NCBI GenBank assembly: GCA_044240195.1
Contig: JBIHZX010000003.1
Coordinates: 1-64,000, forward strand
Direction: 5' to 3'
Origin: UBA4592 sp044240195
Lineage (GTDB): Bacteria > Actinomycetota > Actinomycetes > S36-B12
DNA: 64,000 nt
Shown: one piece after another, positions 62,648-64,000 of the stretch
How positions within the stretch are numbered: position 1 is the stretch's first letter
How the letters are laid out: each line of letters begins with the position of its first letter
Position numbers and translations under genes: made by a program
The notes under the pieces: generated by a model
What the model was told of the DNA's origin: nothing
Seen by the model: the letters and a program-made list of their open reading frames with translations, nothing else
Database searches by the model: none

Positions 62648-62716
62648 TTGAGTTTTGATAACAATGAAGGAATAACACTGGAAGAACAGTTCCCTGGAAA
62701 AGAAGTGCCCAAGAAA

Positions 62717-63280
62717 TTATGCTTTGGTACTTGGATTTTCTTCCATTGCGAATGTCATGTCGACCTTAGGCAACAGCGGTGCCCAATCAAAGACCACTTC
62801 AGTTCCCAACACTATGTCTTGCAACGACTTACTCTTGGTGCTGAAAATTGCCCACAGCAGGCCCGGTGCAAATACGACCGAAAGCGCTGATCGAAGTGCT
62901 GCCAACCAAAATCCAAGGTTTTCACCGTTTCTCGTTTGCACGCGCAACCCCATCAATATATTTCCTAGTGAGCGACCACCGACTGACCAACTCCAGGTCC
63001 AATAAAGCCACATAAGCAGATAACCGATGATCAATAATGGGACTCCCAATAAGGTTGGCAAGACATAGAAGACACTCATGATGTAACGAAGCGCTTCCCA
63101 ACCTCCCCATGCACCTAAAACAAGTATCGCGACAAGTGCGATATCGATAAATGCAGCAATCAATCGACTGGTAAACCCCGCGCACAATCCTTGAATAGCG
63201 CGCGCCCGTTCCGGCAACGAACTAAAGTGAACTTGCGAACCTGGGACGAACGTTTTGTTGAACTGACTAAATGTCGCCAT
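62717..63280 (-). CDS. RDD-family membrane protein
   Basis: A 187-residue protein starting at ATG 63280. It has the RDD motif regions GFTSRLIAAFIDIALVAI, GGRSLGNILMGLRV and SKSLQDIVLGTEVVFD, with three to four membrane segments. RDD proteins have no general function; some are linked to transport. A reading extended 56 codons upstream has no family match and overlaps the next gene. It overlaps the upstream gene by 14 bases, so the two are a likely pair. The 69-base gap to helD has no clear terminator. Confidence 0.88.
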   Translation of the reverse strand: MATFSQFNKTFVPGSQVHFSSLPERARAIQGLCAGFTSRLIAAFIDIALVAILVLGAWGGWEALRYIMSVFYVLPTLLGVPLLIIGYLLMWLYWTWSWSVGGRSLGNILMGLRVQTRNGENLGFWLAALRSALSVVFAPGLLWAIFSTKSKSLQDIVLGTEVVFDWAPLLPKVDMTFAMEENPSTKA

Positions 63281-63812
63281 GTTCCACCGACACTTCTCGA
63301 GAAATAGTTTGCATTTCCTTACGGAAAAGGATCCGATCCACAATGTGACTGACAAAGTTGTCGGTTTGAATCGCTTGAAAACGCAAGGTTCCCAGCAACC
63401 CGTCGGCGACGCCGCCTGTACTTTCACGCACCAAACTCGGCAAATCAATTTCCTCGATTACGTAGTCGGCAATCTCCGCCATGGGTACGCGATCCAGGAT
63501 CGGCGCGAGGTCTGCTTGTGCAACGATTTCATTCACATCAACATGTTCTTTAACAATCTCATTGATGTCGATTCGAGAGACAATCGCATTAACTGCAACC
63601 GGTACTACCGTGTCGAGAACTGATTTTGCTATCGCCCTCGTGGACTCCGTAACCAAATAAATTGAGGTTTCTGCAGCGAAACGTGCCAGTCCTAATGCTC
63701 CTGACCCAACTGAAGTCGCGGTGGAAACCACAGAGCCGAGGGCACTCGCATCAATCGGAGCATCGAGTGAGATCTCAATCCAAGACTCTCCCTCATCCAG
63801 TTCGTCACTCAC
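63267..63812 (-). CDS. Helical-repeat protein paired with the RDD gene
   Basis: A soluble protein of about 181 residues if GTG 63812 is used; TTG 63833 is an alternative start. From about residue 80 it carries a series of short units of the kind IDINEIVKEHVD, VDVNEIVAQAD, LAPILDRVPMAEIADYVIEEIDL, which look like amphipathic helical repeats. Actinobacterial RDD proteins often carry similar DVNxVV repeats next to or within them. No catalytic motif is visible. Function unknown; likely partner of the RDD protein (inference). Confidence 0.7.
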   Translation of the reverse strand: MSDELDEGESWIEISLDAPIDASALGSVVSTATSVGSGALGLARFAAETSIYLVTESTRAIAKSVLDTVVPVAVNAIVSRIDINEIVKEHVDVNEIVAQADLAPILDRVPMAEIADYVIEEIDLPSLVRESTGGVADGLLGTLRFQAIQTDNFVSHIVDRILFRKEMQTISREVSVEHGDI

Positions 63813-63834
63813 AGGTACATCATGTCCTACCAAC

Positions 63835-63840
63835 TATGCT
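63835..63840 (+). promoter_or_regulatory. Putative -10 box of a leaderless transcript at 63847
   Basis: TATGCT lies six bases before ATG 63847 with no ribosome binding site between them, again fitting the leaderless pattern seen elsewhere in the window. Confidence 0.5.
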
Positions 63841-63846
63841 GCCGGA

Positions 63847-64000
63847 ATGGGCATCCTTAAATCTTGGGCGATTGGCATTCTCGCAATTGTTACCGGGCTG
63901 GCTCTTTTCCTCACCGCAATGACTATCTCGAACAATATGGAGTCATCAGTGACGCAAAGTGACCTGGAGCCGTTCTACACCCCACCTATTCCCCTAGAGG
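63847..64000 (+). CDS. Start of a probable secreted lipase/alpha-beta hydrolase (cut by window edge)
   Basis: Open from ATG 63847 to the last base (51 codons). It begins with MGILKSWAIGILAIVTGLAL, a signal-anchor-like segment, and reaches SDLEPFYTPPIPLE. An FYTPP-S/I-PL motif just after the signal is characteristic of the secretory lipase family of actinobacteria, which supports the call, but the catalytic region is outside the window. It is divergent from the helical-repeat gene. Confidence 0.6.
   Translation, partial: MGILKSWAIGILAIVTGLALFLTAMTISNNMESSVTQSDLEPFYTPPIPLE

Noticed and set aside
63281..63448. N-terminal extension of the RDD protein
   Set aside because: It lies antiparallel to nothing useful but inside the upstream helical-repeat gene in another frame, and RDD similarity begins only after ATG 63280.
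63662..63922. Plus-strand frame across the start of the helical-repeat gene
   Set aside because: It overlaps a better minus-strand gene and the lipase-like start in a different frame, with no domain signal.
1..64000. Mobile element, prophage, CRISPR or defence island
   Set aside because: No transposase, integrase, terminal repeats, spaced repeats or defence-type proteins were seen; gene content and spacing are those of core chromosome.

Overview
The window is a compact stretch of chromosome from an actinobacterium (Actinomycetota). The lineage call rests on several family markers: PriA in place of HisA/TrpF, the HGxxPAAW and Trp-operon-associated membrane proteins, an Mtb-like DnaE with an intact PHP domain, SepF/YggT beside ftsZ, a DksA-type protein with a lysine/alanine-rich tail, and many GTG starts. 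G+C looks near one half by eye (not counted). MurE carries the DNPR signature expected of a meso-diaminopimelate peptidoglycan. The compactness and mid G+C would suit a free-living planktonic actinobacterium, but that is inference only.

Region 1 (1-29036, all minus strand) is one uninterrupted co-directional run of 28 genes, in transcription order hisD-hisC-hisB-hisH-priA-hisF-hisI-trpE-(Trp-associated membrane protein)-(HGxxPAAW protein)-response regulator-histidine kinase-DUF2752-trpC-trpB-trpA-(thioredoxin-like)-lgt-gltB-gltD-pyk-pyrR-pyrB-pyrC-(small membrane protein)-carA-carB (cut by the window edge). Histidine, tryptophan, glutamate and pyrimidine synthesis are thus laid end to end. 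Many junctions are ATGA/GTGA overlaps. A two-component system sits inside the trp block and is translationally coupled to the DUF2752 gene. A PyrR-type RNA hairpin overlaps the pyrR ribosome binding site.

Region 2 (29044-40166): hisD and a LON-domain gene diverge from overlapping -10 boxes that appear to give leaderless transcripts. They are followed by ybaK (plus), a minus-strand group dksA-like, lspA, rluD, dnaE and a DUF2567-like membrane gene, and ileS (plus).

Region 3 (40163-58165, all minus) is a complete division and cell wall cluster: mraZ, an mraW-type leader RNA, a 47-residue membrane protein, rsmH, ftsL, ftsI, murE, murF, mraY, murD, ftsW, murG, murC, ftsQ, ftsZ, pgeF, yggS, sepF, yggT. 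The mraZ promoter contains 10-bp-spaced MraZ boxes. The ftsZ leader contains a perfect 9-bp inverted repeat.

Region 4 (58283-64000): a DUF3048 lipoprotein, a phosphopantetheinyl transferase fused to a DUF3293-like domain, a HelD-type helicase, an RDD membrane protein with a helical-repeat partner, and the start of a probable secreted lipase.

No tRNA, rRNA, CRISPR array, insertion sequence, prophage or defence island was seen. No gap between genes exceeds about 215 bases. The window is mostly conserved core genome. The least ordinary items are the regulatory RNAs and operators, the two-component insertion in the trp block, and the transferase fusion.
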